In this document: piece by piece, positions 8,641 through 17,442 of the stretch | Layout: the number at the start of each line of letters is the position of its first letter | Position numbering within the stretch: the first letter of the stretch is position 1 | Assembly: GCF_000007825.1 (NCBI RefSeq) | Contig: NC_004722.1 | Span: 1,900,501 to 1,964,500 of the forward strand | Source: Bacillus cereus ATCC 14579 | Lineage (GTDB): Bacteria; Bacillota; Bacilli; Bacillales; Bacillaceae_G | DNA: 64,000 nt | Direction of reading: 5' to 3' | Position numbers and translations under genes: made by a program | Notes under the pieces: model-generated | Told to the model about the DNA's origin: nothing | The model's input: the letters and a program-made list of their open reading frames with translations, nothing else | Database searches by the model: none

Positions 8641-8982
8641 TTGATTGATGCACTAGTAAACATAGGAATAAGTATATTGATTGGTATTATTTTTATACTT
8701 GCGGCAATTATTCTTCAAAAAAATCCACCGACCGATATTAATGCGGCATATGGTTATCGTACGAAACGATCTATGAAAAATAAGGAATTATGGGATGCGG
8801 GTAACAGGTATAGTGCAGAAGTGATGAAGCAAAACGGATTTATCATGATGTTAATTGGAAGTGTTATTAGTATACTGTTTAGATATCCACATACAATAAT
8901 AGCGATTATAGTGGTTATGCTGTTATTAATCATTCGTTTATTTATACAAGTAGAGAGTAGATTAAAAATCCTTGAACAATAA
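8641..8982 (+). CDS. SdpI/YfhL-family small membrane protein
   Basis: 113 residues with helices at about 5-25, 72-88 and 90-107. Between them lies the SdpI-family signature GYRTKRSMKNKELWDAGN (about 38-55). SdpI is the immunity protein against the SDP cannibalism toxin in B. subtilis, but no sdpABC genes are nearby, so immunity to SDP itself should not be assumed. Starts at TTG 8641 behind GGGGGG. Confidence 0.75.
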   Translation: MIDALVNIGISILIGIIFILAAIILQKNPPTDINAAYGYRTKRSMKNKELWDAGNRYSAEVMKQNGFIMMLIGSVISILFRYPHTIIAIIVVMLLLIIRLFIQVESRLKILEQ

Positions 8983-8984
8983 TA

Positions 8985-9028
8985 AAAAATAGGACTCTAC
9001 GCAATATTATGCTAGGAGTCCTATTTTA
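8985..9028. terminator. Bidirectional terminator
   Basis: AAAATAGGACTC / GAGTCCTATTTT around an 18-base loop, between convergent genes; A-rich on one side and T-rich on the other. Confidence 0.8.
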
Positions 9029-9029
9029 T

Positions 9030-9638
9030 TTATAAACTATTATTTTTTAATAATTCTTTTCCTTGCTCTATAACAAATTCATAGTATGCAAGATCATACG
9101 GATAAATATCTTCAAATGTTATCGTAATCGGTGTATTGTTTAAGACTGAAATAGTCGTTAAAGATGAAATCTCTCCTTTTAATAGTTGTAGAAAAGAAGT
9201 TGCATGTACTTTCATCACATCGTCTACTTCTTCACCTGGTGCGAATGGAAGTGGATTGATGACGTTGTGAAAATACATATGACAAAACTCGCGATCAGTA
9301 AGATTTGAAATTTCATAATCTATTTTAAAGATTCCCTTGTATGTTAAATCATTAGTTTGAAAGGAAAGCCCTAATTCTTCCTCAATTTCACGAAGACCAC
9401 CAATTTGTACATCTTCATCATGCATAATATGTCCAGCTGAAGTAATATCCCATATACATGGAGCTTCTTTTTTATTTTTAGAGCGTAATTGGAAATATAA
9501 AAACATATCTTCAGTATCTTTTTCTACAAACCAGCAATGAAATGTCTCGTGCCAATCGCCGTCACGATGCACTTCATCACGTAATTTCTTCCCAAGTGTA
9601 TTTCTTTCAGGATCAAATATTGTTAACCACTCTGTCAT
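9030..9638 (-). CDS. NUDIX hydrolase
   Basis: 202 residues with a complete Nudix box from Gly69 to Leu91 (G-x5-E-x7-REIEEELGL). The order and the preceding CWFVEK and CIWDITSAGH segments resemble the isopentenyl-diphosphate isomerase-like / YfcD group, which hydrolyses nucleoside diphosphate derivatives. The true substrate is unknown. Single gene, convergent with the SdpI-like gene and divergent from the PPOX flavoprotein gene. Confidence 0.85.
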   Translation of the reverse strand: MTEWLTIFDPERNTLGKKLRDEVHRDGDWHETFHCWFVEKDTEDMFLYFQLRSKNKKEAPCIWDITSAGHIMHDEDVQIGGLREIEEELGLSFQTNDLTYKGIFKIDYEISNLTDREFCHMYFHNVINPLPFAPGEEVDDVMKVHATSFLQLLKGEISSLTTISVLNNTPITITFEDIYPYDLAYYEFVIEQGKELLKNNSL

Positions 9639-9719
9639 TTTAATTCCCCTTTCCTCAAATTTTATTATACAATATTTGTATTGAATTTTGGGAAAATAAA
9701 GAAAAAGGAGTGGTTATAA

Positions 9720-10358
9720 GTGGGGATAGAGCGTACGGAAATAAAATCGATTATTTCAACAGAGGAAGAGTTACGGAAAATATTGGGGCAACCAAGTGAG
9801 CGAGCGTTGAAAAAAGTCATTTCATCATTAGACCACCATTGCGTAGATTTTCTTTCTAAATCTCCTTTTCTAGTATTATCCACTGGAAATCAGTTGGGGG
9901 AGTGTGACGCCTCGCCGCGAGGAGATGCACCTGGATTTGTATACGTACTCAATAATAATAAAATTATCATTCCAGAAAGACCAGGAAATCGTCGTATAGA
10001 CTCCATTTTGAATATTATTTCAAATCCACGTGTAGGACTAATCTTTTTTATTCCAGGTCTTGGGGAGACACTCAGAATAAATGGCCGAGCGTATATTACA
10101 AACGACGAAGAAATTTTGAAAGAAATGCAGGCGAATGGACGCAATCCGTTGCTTGGAATTGTTGTTGAAATAGAAGAGTGTTATATTCATTGTGCAAAAG
10201 CGTTTATTCGTTCTAAGATGTGGGATCCAGAATCTTGGTTAAATAAAAAAGAGTTACCATCAGCAGCAAAAATGTTGCTGGAGCATGCGAAAGTGAATGC
10301 TTCAGAAGAAGATGTTGCACGTTCTTTAGAAGAAAGTTATACAAAAAGATTGTATTAA
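9720..10358 (+). CDS. Pyridoxamine 5'-phosphate oxidase-like FMN protein (MSMEG_1061 type)
   Basis: 212 residues with a split-barrel FMN-binding fold: FLVLSTGNQ, DASPRGDAPGF (about 68-78) and ERPGNRRIDSILNII. These match a subgroup of PPOX-type flavoproteins whose members are general flavin-dependent oxidoreductases rather than true PdxH. The start is a GTG with AAGGAG nine bases upstream. No operon partner. Substrate unknown. Confidence 0.75.
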   Translation: MGIERTEIKSIISTEEELRKILGQPSERALKKVISSLDHHCVDFLSKSPFLVLSTGNQLGECDASPRGDAPGFVYVLNNNKIIIPERPGNRRIDSILNIISNPRVGLIFFIPGLGETLRINGRAYITNDEEILKEMQANGRNPLLGIVVEIEECYIHCAKAFIRSKMWDPESWLNKKELPSAAKMLLEHAKVNASEEDVARSLEESYTKRLY

Positions 10359-10380
10359 AAATTTTATTGATATAATTTTG

Positions 10381-10568
10381 TAAGGTGAGTATGTACGGGT
10401 TTTAGAATGGGGATTTATCCCGCATTAACGGGCAGTAACACCCCTACCTCAAAATTCAGCGAAAACAAAGAAGTCAGGTGGGGATCAACTGCCCGTAAAA
10501 GCCCGATTGGTGAAGGCTAATAATCAGTGGGGATGAACAAAATCCCCACTGATTAAAGTCTCACTTTA
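10381..10568 (+). repeat. bcr1-like interspersed repeat
   Basis: A non-coding block with imperfect end repeats (TAAGGTGAG at 10381 against CTCACTTTA ending 10568) and nested internal inverted repeats: CGGGCAGT pairs with ACTGCCCG, and CAGTGGGGAT pairs with ATCCCCACTG. Its much higher GC and exact wording (AGTCAGGTGGGGATCAAC) resemble the B. cereus-group bcr1 element as remembered, which is a roughly 155-bp non-autonomous repeat. No clear target duplication was found at these edges, so the borders are approximate. Confidence 0.6.
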
Positions 10569-10734
10569 TATATGAACCGTTGATTTATAAACTGGAGAAA
10601 TGACAAAATAGGTAAATTGAGTGGCAGTTGCATAATGCTATTGTGAAATATAATAAAAAGTTATTTTGAAAATAGTTAGTAAAAATAGGCTTGCTTTTTA
10701 AAAAGTTGATAACTATAATAAGTTAACAAATAGA

Positions 10735-10996
10735 CATGAACGAAAAAGTAATGATAAGGACACGAAATCATTTTTACGGTTTACAGAGAGGGAAGCCAAG
10801 GGTGTGAGCTTCCTAACACGAGAAATGATTTTACCACCTTTGAACTTCAATAGTGAACGAGTAATCTAGTAATTATTGACGGTATCAGCCGTTATCTGAA
10901 CTTGAGCAATCTAGGGAGAAATACGTCTAGATTGGAACAAGGGTGGAACCACGAAAACACATTCGTCCCTTTCCTAGGGAAGAGTGTGTTTTTTTA
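10735..10996 (+). promoter_or_regulatory. T-box riboswitch (probably tRNA-Thr) before the threonine operon
   Basis: The leader has the T-box core AGGGTGGAACCACG (10940-10953), a stem I region with AGAGAGGGAAGCC and GTGAGCTTCC, and an intrinsic terminator (10955-10996: AACACA..TCCCT / AGGGA..TGTGTT plus T run). In the specifier region TTTTACCACCTTTGAAC the codon ACC (10833-10835, followed by A) reads threonine, which fits the genes behind it. The tRNA-acceptor bulge is TGGA. Uncharged tRNA should favour readthrough. Class is sure; specifier placement is by eye. Confidence 0.88.
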
Positions 10997-11021
10997 TTAC
11001 TTTGAAAGGAGGTGCGGTAAT

Positions 11022-11105
11022 ATGAAACGATTTATAAGTACGGAAATAACCACCACCTGCATGACAAAAAAGCAGAGTAAGGTGATTTATAGATGTAACA
11101 ATTAA
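11022..11105 (+). CDS. Thr-rich leader peptide resembling ThrL
   Basis: A 27-codon frame lies between the T-box terminator and hom. It has a perfect AAGGAGG site nine bases before the ATG. It begins MKRFISTEITTTCMT, with five Thr codons among residues 7-15, three of them consecutive ACC. E. coli ThrL begins MKRISTTITTT, so both layout and wording are alike. The Thr codon run ends in CCACCT (11053-11058), which could pair with the AGGAGG of hom (11112-11117) apart from one mismatch. A role in ribosome-stalling control of hom is inferred. It might also be a chance frame, but ribosome site, position and composition all agree. Confidence 0.6.
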   Translation: MKRFISTEITTTCMTKKQSKVIYRCNN

Positions 11106-11127
11106 ACTTTTAGGAGGAGATTAGAAG

Positions 11128-12423
11128 ATGAATAACGTTATAAATGTTGGAGTATTAGGTTTAGGTACGGTCGGAAGTGGTGTTGTTCATATTTTGAAAG
11201 AACATTATAAAAAAATCGCACTTGATACAGGATACGAAGTGAAAGTGAAAACAGTCGTTGTACGTGATTTGGAAAAAGAACGCGATGTTTGTATTGATGG
11301 AATTGCAGTAACAAGTCATGCAAATGAAGTTCTAAATGATTCAAATATTGATATTGTAGTAGAGGTAATGGGTGGAATTGAAGAAGCAAAGCAGCATATT
11401 GTTAAGGCTTTACGAAATAAAAAGCATGTCGTAACAGCAAATAAAGATTTAATGGCTGTATATGGTGCAGAGCTTCTTCAACTGGCGAACGATAATGATT
11501 GTGATTTATGTTACGAAGCGAGTGTAGCGGGCGGTATTCCAGTGTTAAGAGGACTAACTGATGGGCTAGCATCAGATCAAATTGAAAAAATAATGGGAAT
11601 TGTAAATGGTACAACAAATTATATGTTAACAAAAATGAGTCAAAATGGATGGTCTTATGAAGAGGCTTTACAGGAAGCACAAAAATTAGGCTTTGCAGAA
11701 TCGGATCCGACAGCAGATGTAGATGGACTAGATGCGGCGAGAAAGGTAGCAATTCTTGCAAACTTAGGTTTTTCGATGAATGTTTCATTAGATGATGTGC
11801 AAGTAAGAGGGATTCGAAAGGTCGAAAAAGAAGATTTACAAATGGCTGAAAAGTTAGGATTTACTATGAAGTTAATTGGGAAAGCAGAAAAACAAGGATC
11901 AGCCATTCATTTAAGTGTAGAACCGACGCTTTTACCGAGCCAGCATCCATTATCAAATGTGAATAATGAATTTAATGCAGTATATGTTCACGGTCAAGCG
12001 GTAGGAGAAGTAATGTTTTACGGACCTGGAGCTGGAAAGTTGCCAACTGGTTCTGCTGTAGTAAGTGATATTATTTCCATCGTTAAAAATATGAATCAAG
12101 TGCCGAAAAATAAAAGTGCGTTAAAAGAACCAGTTCCTTATGAATTACAAGGTGATGAAGAAGTAGTTTCGAAATATTTCTTGCGTATTTCATTACGAGA
12201 TGAGCCTGGGATGTTACAAAAAATAACAGAATGTTTCGTTAATTACTCTGTAAGTTTAAAAGAAGTTATTCAATTACCTTTAAACCGTGAACTGGCAGAA
12301 GTTGTTGTTGTGACACATCGAACTTCCAAGTATCAATTCGAACGAGTTTTAGGAGCGATAGAAGCTGTCGCAAGTGAAATAAACAGTTACTACATTATTG
12401 AGGAGGAAAAACAATATGTATAA
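11128..12423 (+). CDS. hom: Homoserine dehydrogenase
   Basis: 431 residues. It reduces aspartate semialdehyde to homoserine with NAD(P)H, the branch step to threonine and methionine. The N-terminal Rossmann domain has GLGTVGSGV (10-18), the central catalytic domain has ANKDLMA and the family stretch GIVNGTTNYML, and an ACT domain (about 350-427) is the likely site of threonine feedback. Starts with AGGAGG ten bases upstream. It ends eight bases inside thrC, so the genes are translationally coupled. A T-box and a Thr-rich leader frame precede it. Confidence 0.96.
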   Translation: MNNVINVGVLGLGTVGSGVVHILKEHYKKIALDTGYEVKVKTVVVRDLEKERDVCIDGIAVTSHANEVLNDSNIDIVVEVMGGIEEAKQHIVKALRNKKHVVTANKDLMAVYGAELLQLANDNDCDLCYEASVAGGIPVLRGLTDGLASDQIEKIMGIVNGTTNYMLTKMSQNGWSYEEALQEAQKLGFAESDPTADVDGLDAARKVAILANLGFSMNVSLDDVQVRGIRKVEKEDLQMAEKLGFTMKLIGKAEKQGSAIHLSVEPTLLPSQHPLSNVNNEFNAVYVHGQAVGEVMFYGPGAGKLPTGSAVVSDIISIVKNMNQVPKNKSALKEPVPYELQGDEEVVSKYFLRISLRDEPGMLQKITECFVNYSVSLKEVIQLPLNRELAEVVVVTHRTSKYQFERVLGAIEAVASEINSYYIIEEEKQYV

Positions 12424-13474
12424 AGGACTATTGAAACAATATGCTTCTTATTTACCGGTGAATGAAAACACACCTGATGTCAGTTTAATGGAAGGAAATA
12501 CACCTCTTATTCCGTTATTAAATATATCAAAGCAATTAGGGATTCAGCTATATGGTAAGTACGAAGGAGCGAATCCGACAGGTTCTTTTAAAGATCGTGG
12601 TATGGTGATGGCAGTTGCTAAGGCGAAAGAAGAAGGTTCAGAAGCAATCATTTGTGCATCAACAGGTAATACATCAGCATCAGCTGCAGCATATGCGGCA
12701 CGTCTTGGGATGAAATGTATAATCGTAATCCCTGAAGGAAAGATTGCGCATGGAAAATTAGCGCAAGCGGTCGCTTATGGAGCTGAAATTATTTCAATAG
12801 AAGGGAATTTCGATGATGCACTTAAGGCTGTAAGAAATATTGCTGCAGAAGAGCCGATTACATTAGTAAATTCAGTGAATCCTTATCGAATTGAAGGACA
12901 AAAAACGGCAGCATTTGAAATTTGTGACCAATTGCAAAATGCACCAGATGTTCTAGCTATCCCTGTTGGGAACGCAGGGAATATTACAGCATATTGGAAA
13001 GGTTTCTGTGAATATGAGAAAGAAAAAGGTTATAAGAAGCCAAGAATTCATGGTTTTGAAGCAGAAGGAGCAGCTGCAATTGTAAAAGGGCATGTAATTG
13101 AAGAACCTGAAACAATTGCAACAGCGATTCGCATCGGTAACCCAGCAAGTTGGTCGTATGCAGTAGAGGCTGCCGAGCAGTCTTGTGGTGAAATAGATAT
13201 GGTATCAGATGAAGAAATTTTACATGCGTATAGGTTATTAGCAAAAACTGAAGGAGTTTTCGCTGAACCAGGATCAAATGCTTCATTAGCTGGCGTAATT
13301 AAACATGTTAAATCTGGAAAAATCAAAAAGGGAGAAACAGTTGTTGCAGTATTAACTGGAAATGGTTTGAAGGATCCTGATATCGCTATTTCTTCAAATC
13401 AACTAGACATCGCAAGTTTGTCAAATGATATAGAACAGATTAAAGATCATATTAAAGGGGTGATTATGTCGTGA
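12416..13474 (+). CDS. thrC: Threonine synthase
   Basis: 352 residues of the PLP-dependent fold type II family. It converts O-phosphohomoserine to threonine. Lys59 in GSFKDRG binds PLP; the phosphate-binding Gly-rich loop is VGNAGN, and a second loop is STGNTSAS. The ATG at 12416 follows GAGGAGG and overlaps the end of hom by eight bases; an in-frame upstream codon at 12398 has no ribosome site. It overlaps thrB by four bases. Confidence 0.96.
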   Translation: MYKGLLKQYASYLPVNENTPDVSLMEGNTPLIPLLNISKQLGIQLYGKYEGANPTGSFKDRGMVMAVAKAKEEGSEAIICASTGNTSASAAAYAARLGMKCIIVIPEGKIAHGKLAQAVAYGAEIISIEGNFDDALKAVRNIAAEEPITLVNSVNPYRIEGQKTAAFEICDQLQNAPDVLAIPVGNAGNITAYWKGFCEYEKEKGYKKPRIHGFEAEGAAAIVKGHVIEEPETIATAIRIGNPASWSYAVEAAEQSCGEIDMVSDEEILHAYRLLAKTEGVFAEPGSNASLAGVIKHVKSGKIKKGETVVAVLTGNGLKDPDIAISSNQLDIASLSNDIEQIKDHIKGVIMS

Positions 13475-14364
13475 TACCATTAAGTGTTCGTGTCCCTGCT
13501 AGTACGGCAAATGTTGGTCCTGGATTTGATTCAGTTGGAATAGCTTTGTCATTGTATTTAGATGTGGTGGTTAAAGAAAAAGCTGATAAATGGCAAGTAA
13601 TCCATTCCTTTGAAGAATCAATTCCGACAGACGATAAAAATTTAATCGTTAGCACGGCATGTAAAGTCTGTCCTTCTATATCACCCCATATAATAGAAGT
13701 TACTAGTAATATCCCATTAACAAGAGGGCTAGGAAGTAGTGCATCAGCGATTGTAGCTGGGATAGAACTTGCGAATCAACTAGGCAATTTGAACTTAACT
13801 GCTGATCAAAAAGTTCAAATTGCTACAAATTTTGAAGGACATCCTGATAATGTTGCTGCTTCTATATTAGGTGGAACTGTAATCGGAGCACTTGATGGAA
13901 AGGATATTTCCGTCGTAAGAATTGAGAGCAAGGAGTTAGGGGTAATTTCTCTTATTCCGAATGAAGAATTAAATACAGATGAAAGTCGATCTGTATTACC
14001 AAAGATGTTTCCGTTTCATGAGGCAGTTAAAGCTAGTGCGATAAGTAACGTATTAGTAGCTGCATTATGTCAAAAGCGGTGGGAAGTTGTAGGTGAAATG
14101 ATGGAGAGAGACCATTTTCACGAGCCATATCGTTTAGAACTCGTACCGTTATTACCATCTATTCGTAAATGCGCAAAAGAATTTGGTGCGTACGGTACAG
14201 CACTTAGCGGTGCGGGACCATCTATTTTTATATTAACGCCATATGAGAAACGTCAAGAAATCGCTGAGCAATTAGCGAGAGTATTTACAGATATGAAAGT
14301 ATGTGAGCTTGAAATCGACCATAAAGGTATTATTGTAAATAAGGAAGAGCATATTGGATCGTAA
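13471..14364 (+). CDS. thrB: Homoserine kinase
   Basis: 297 residues of the GHMP kinase family. It phosphorylates homoserine with ATP to O-phosphohomoserine. The ATP-binding motif PLTRGLGSSASA lies at 82-93, motif 1 is PASTANVGPGFDS (9-21), and the C-terminal Gly-rich motif is SGAGPSIF. The GTG start overlaps the thrC stop (GTGA). Last gene of the threonine operon; its stop codon is in the first stem of the hairpin that follows. Confidence 0.96.
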   Translation: MIPLSVRVPASTANVGPGFDSVGIALSLYLDVVVKEKADKWQVIHSFEESIPTDDKNLIVSTACKVCPSISPHIIEVTSNIPLTRGLGSSASAIVAGIELANQLGNLNLTADQKVQIATNFEGHPDNVAASILGGTVIGALDGKDISVVRIESKELGVISLIPNEELNTDESRSVLPKMFPFHEAVKASAISNVLVAALCQKRWEVVGEMMERDHFHEPYRLELVPLLPSIRKCAKEFGAYGTALSGAGPSIFILTPYEKRQEIAEQLARVFTDMKVCELEIDHKGIIVNKEEHIGS

Positions 14365-14423
14365 AGAAAGCTGGCATGGCTAGCTTTCTTTACGTTGCAA
14401 ACCTATTTTAAATTGGGTTTTTT
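14361..14423 (+). terminator. Tandem hairpins ending the threonine operon
   Basis: First stem GTAAAGAAAGCT / AGCTTTCTTTAC (14361-14393) lacks a T tract; the second, AAACC..GGGTTTTTT (14399-14423), has one. Confidence 0.65.
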
Positions 14424-14497
14424 CGGAAAAAAATATAAAACAAATGTTGATTTTGAATAATGTAAGTAAAGAGTGCATTCATTTTGGAGGTGATTAA

Positions 14498-14707
14498 ATG
14501 AATAAAGAGTCACCAGAAGAAAAAAGAGAGCGTATGAGACAAAGTGAATTAAAAAGTATTCCTACGGGTTCTTTACATGACGGACTCAATAGAGCGGAAA
14601 CAGGTAGTCCAGTTGATATAGCAGGCGGTATGAATTGGAAAGGTACAGGGATAATCATTTTAGTACTACTTTTAGGATACATTGTATACACTTATTTTTT
14701 CAGTTAA
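14498..14707 (+). CDS. DUF6366-type small membrane protein
   Basis: 69 residues: a charged N-terminal part (SPEEKRERMRQSELKSIPTG), a Gly/Asn-rich middle with DGLNRAETGSPVDIAGG, and one C-terminal membrane helix (about 48-67) reached by the motif WKGTGIIILVLLLGY. This pattern matches the Bacillus DUF6366 family, of unknown function. Good GGAGG site; stands alone. Confidence 0.7.
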   Translation: MNKESPEEKRERMRQSELKSIPTGSLHDGLNRAETGSPVDIAGGMNWKGTGIIILVLLLGYIVYTYFFS

Positions 14708-14826
14708 AGAATGCTTGTTAAAATTTTGATTTGTTTAGTTTCATAATTGTTGAGAAAAAATGCAGTTACTGTATTACATATCTTCTAAGCAAGTTATAGT
14801 TGTTCATATCAACTTTTAATAATCCA

Positions 14827-14862
14827 AATAGAGCTAGCAAAATGCTAGCTCTATTATTTTTT
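14827..14862 (+). terminator. Terminator with 13-bp stem
   Basis: AATAGAGCTAGCA / TGCTAGCTCTATT around AAA, then ATTTTTTG. It lies 120 bp beyond the DUF6366 gene and just before the next gene's leader. Confidence 0.8.
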
Positions 14863-14914
14863 GCCACATTCCTGTAACAAACCACCTGTATATTCATTGG
14901 TGGAGGTGCAGAGG

Positions 14915-17218
14915 ATGAAAAAAATGATAGCGATATGTCTTCTAACAACTATGCCATTTTCGACTTTAGTCGGTTGTGACGTAAAAGGTAGTAATGCTGT
15001 ACAAGAGTCTAAAATAAAGAAATCGACGTATAAAGATTTTACTTATGATGTAAATCCAGAAACATTCACATTAACTGTAGAACATGAGGGGGTAAAGGAA
15101 CAGGCATCACGACCCCTACCGAAAATGAAGGTATCGAATGTAAAAAAAGAAAAGGATCGTACATCGTGGGAATATCCAGATCAAAAAGTAAAAATAAAAT
15201 TAGAAAAGAAAAAAGACCACTTAAACATTGAAGTGGAATCGACTGGTGCAGAAAGCTTTACATGGCCGAAAGTAGAAGCTGAAAATTATACACTTCCGTT
15301 ATGGGAGGGTAAGCAAATTCCGAGCAATGATGAGAATTGGAAGAAGTTTTTAAAGGATGATGCATATTCATTTGCTGAATCATTTTCTATGAAGTTTTTC
15401 GCATTAAATGGTTCGAAATATTCAATTGTATATATTGCAAACAATATGTTTAATAATGAATTGAAGTTTCATTCGGATCCGAAAATAGGATTTGGTTTTA
15501 CACATGAATTTCCGAGCATAAATAAAAATAAAACATATGGATTTCAATTATATGTGACAAATAATGATGCGGTAAGCATTGCTAAACTGTATAAGGATGA
15601 TATTGTTCGAAAAGGTGAATTTAAAACATTACAAGAAAAGGCTAGAAAAAATAAAGAAATCGAAAAGTTATATGGAGCGGCGCATTTTTATTTTTGGAAT
15701 CAAAATGGTCTATCAGAAAATAATATAAATTGGCCAAAACTAAGGGAGCAAATAAATAGCCCGCTGTTTAGTCATATAAAAGAACTTATTCAAAAGAATA
15801 GTTCAGAGCCTGGGGAACTGAATGTATTAGATCAAGTAAGTAAACAAGATTTCATTGATAAGTATCAAAAAAATGTTATTTTACGTTATATAAACGAAGT
15901 ATTATCCATGAAGGAATTTTATAAAGAGGATATTTTTCAAAACGTTGATCAGGAAGCTAGTGTGCTATTAAAGAAAGGTGTAGGTTACTTAACGAACACA
16001 GAATTGTATAGCTTAAATAAGCATTTATTAAAGTCGTTACTTGGTGATGCGGTTGAAGAGGTAAGTAAATGGGGTAATGCAGATGGAACGGACATACTAA
16101 AGGAAATGAAAGAGGTAGGAATAGAAAAAGCGTGGATTGGTCTGCCGAACTGGGAACAAGGATTTATGCAACCTAATTTCGTGACAAAAGCGAAGGAAAT
16201 GGGGTATTTAGTCGGTCCGTATGATTCATATCATTCCATTCACGAAAAAAGTGATAAAAATTGGAACACAGCATCCTTTAATGACCCATCATTATATGAA
16301 GAGGCTACTGTAACGAAGAAAAACGGAGAAAAGGTGCAAGGCTTTTTAGGCAGAGGTCGCAAGTTAAACCCGACTTTATCGCTGCCTAGTGTAAAGGAAC
16401 GCATGAATGATATATTACAAAATGGTCCTAAATATAATTCATGGTTTATTGATTGTGATGCGACAGGTGAAATTTACGATGACTATTCAGCGAAACATAT
16501 AACGACACAAGAGCAAGATTTAAAAGCACGTTTAAAACGAATGGACTACATTGCGCAAGAAAAGGGTATGGTCGTTGGTTCTGAAGGTGGAAATGATTTT
16601 GCTAGTAGTACGATTGCATTTGCACACGGAATTGAAACACCTGTTATTAAATGGGACGATGAAGATATGCGGAAAAATAAAACAAGTCCGTATTATGTCG
16701 GTGGATATTGGTCACCAAATCAAAATGTGCCTGAAAAATATGCAAAACAAGTACCATTGAAAGAAGAATATAAACAAGTATATTTAAACCCAGTATATTC
16801 AGTACCATTATATAAATTAGTATACAATGATTCCGTTATTACAACGCATCATTGGGAATGGGGAAGTTTAAAGGTAAAAGATGAAGTTGGAAATCGAATG
16901 CTGTCTGAATTATTGTATAATGTTCCTCCGTTGTACCATTTAGATGAAGTAGAGTGGAATAAACATAAAAAAGAAATTACAGAGCATCTAAAAGTTTGGA
17001 ATGAAGTTCATGAAAAAGCAGTAAAAGAAGAGATGACGAATTTTGCGTATTTGTCAGAAGATAAGCTAGTACAATCTGTTTCTTATGGAAAAAATATTAA
17101 AATCATTGTGAACTTCTCAAATGAAGACATGGAAGTAGAAAAAACGAAAATAAAAGCAAAGTCGGCTTTTATTGATAATCAGGGGAAGAAAAGCATGTAT
17201 ACGCTGTTTGAGAAATAA
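14915..17218 (+). CDS. Glycosidase-like lipoprotein (GH101/GH129-related fold)
   Basis: 767 residues. A lipoprotein signal peptide ends at Cys21 (TLVGC), so the protein is probably anchored outside the membrane. An all-beta N-terminal half is followed by a TIM-barrel-like region: AWIGLPNWEQGF, GPYDSYHS, SWFIDCDATGE (Asp513), GSEGG (Glu557), and TTHHWEWGS near the end. The Asp513/Glu557 spacing and the Trp-rich context resemble the nucleophile and acid/base of glycoside hydrolases of the GH101/GH129 type. The sugar substrate is unknown. The ATG at 14915 with GGAGG is chosen over upstream in-frame codons because it gives a proper signal peptide. Isolated gene. Confidence 0.6.
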   Translation: MKKMIAICLLTTMPFSTLVGCDVKGSNAVQESKIKKSTYKDFTYDVNPETFTLTVEHEGVKEQASRPLPKMKVSNVKKEKDRTSWEYPDQKVKIKLEKKKDHLNIEVESTGAESFTWPKVEAENYTLPLWEGKQIPSNDENWKKFLKDDAYSFAESFSMKFFALNGSKYSIVYIANNMFNNELKFHSDPKIGFGFTHEFPSINKNKTYGFQLYVTNNDAVSIAKLYKDDIVRKGEFKTLQEKARKNKEIEKLYGAAHFYFWNQNGLSENNINWPKLREQINSPLFSHIKELIQKNSSEPGELNVLDQVSKQDFIDKYQKNVILRYINEVLSMKEFYKEDIFQNVDQEASVLLKKGVGYLTNTELYSLNKHLLKSLLGDAVEEVSKWGNADGTDILKEMKEVGIEKAWIGLPNWEQGFMQPNFVTKAKEMGYLVGPYDSYHSIHEKSDKNWNTASFNDPSLYEEATVTKKNGEKVQGFLGRGRKLNPTLSLPSVKERMNDILQNGPKYNSWFIDCDATGEIYDDYSAKHITTQEQDLKARLKRMDYIAQEKGMVVGSEGGNDFASSTIAFAHGIETPVIKWDDEDMRKNKTSPYYVGGYWSPNQNVPEKYAKQVPLKEEYKQVYLNPVYSVPLYKLVYNDSVITTHHWEWGSLKVKDEVGNRMLSELLYNVPPLYHLDEVEWNKHKKEITEHLKVWNEVHEKAVKEEMTNFAYLSEDKLVQSVSYGKNIKIIVNFSNEDMEVEKTKIKAKSAFIDNQGKKSMYTLFEK

Positions 17219-17442
17219 TAACGTGAAATATACTGTATTCATAGAGGTTTTATCATTAGCTGGACTCTTTATTCATATCGTTTATCTGGAAAAAGATATC
17301 CTAATTTAAAATGAAAGAGTTAATGAATTTATAAATTCGCATGTTGCGAAGTGCTAAATTTTTGAAATTGGTAAATAGTGACTTGCCAAAAATAAGTACG
17401 AGAGTATAATGTGAAATGGAATACATATTGGGTTTTAGTAGT
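17219..17442 (+). other. Intergenic stretch without a recognised gene
   Basis: Apart from a 28-codon GTG frame (17222-17308, MKYTVFIEVLSLAGLFIHIV..) that looks like one membrane helix and has no ribosome site, nothing is seen. It could be the remnant of a gene. Confidence 0.3.

Noticed and set aside
8641..8982. SdpI-like gene as immunity to the SDP toxin
   Set aside because: No sdpABC or regulator gene in the neighbourhood; only family membership can be claimed.
11138..11788. Long open frames on the strand opposite hom and thrC
   Set aside because: Leu/His-rich antisense shadows of coding sequence, with no ribosome site or family features.
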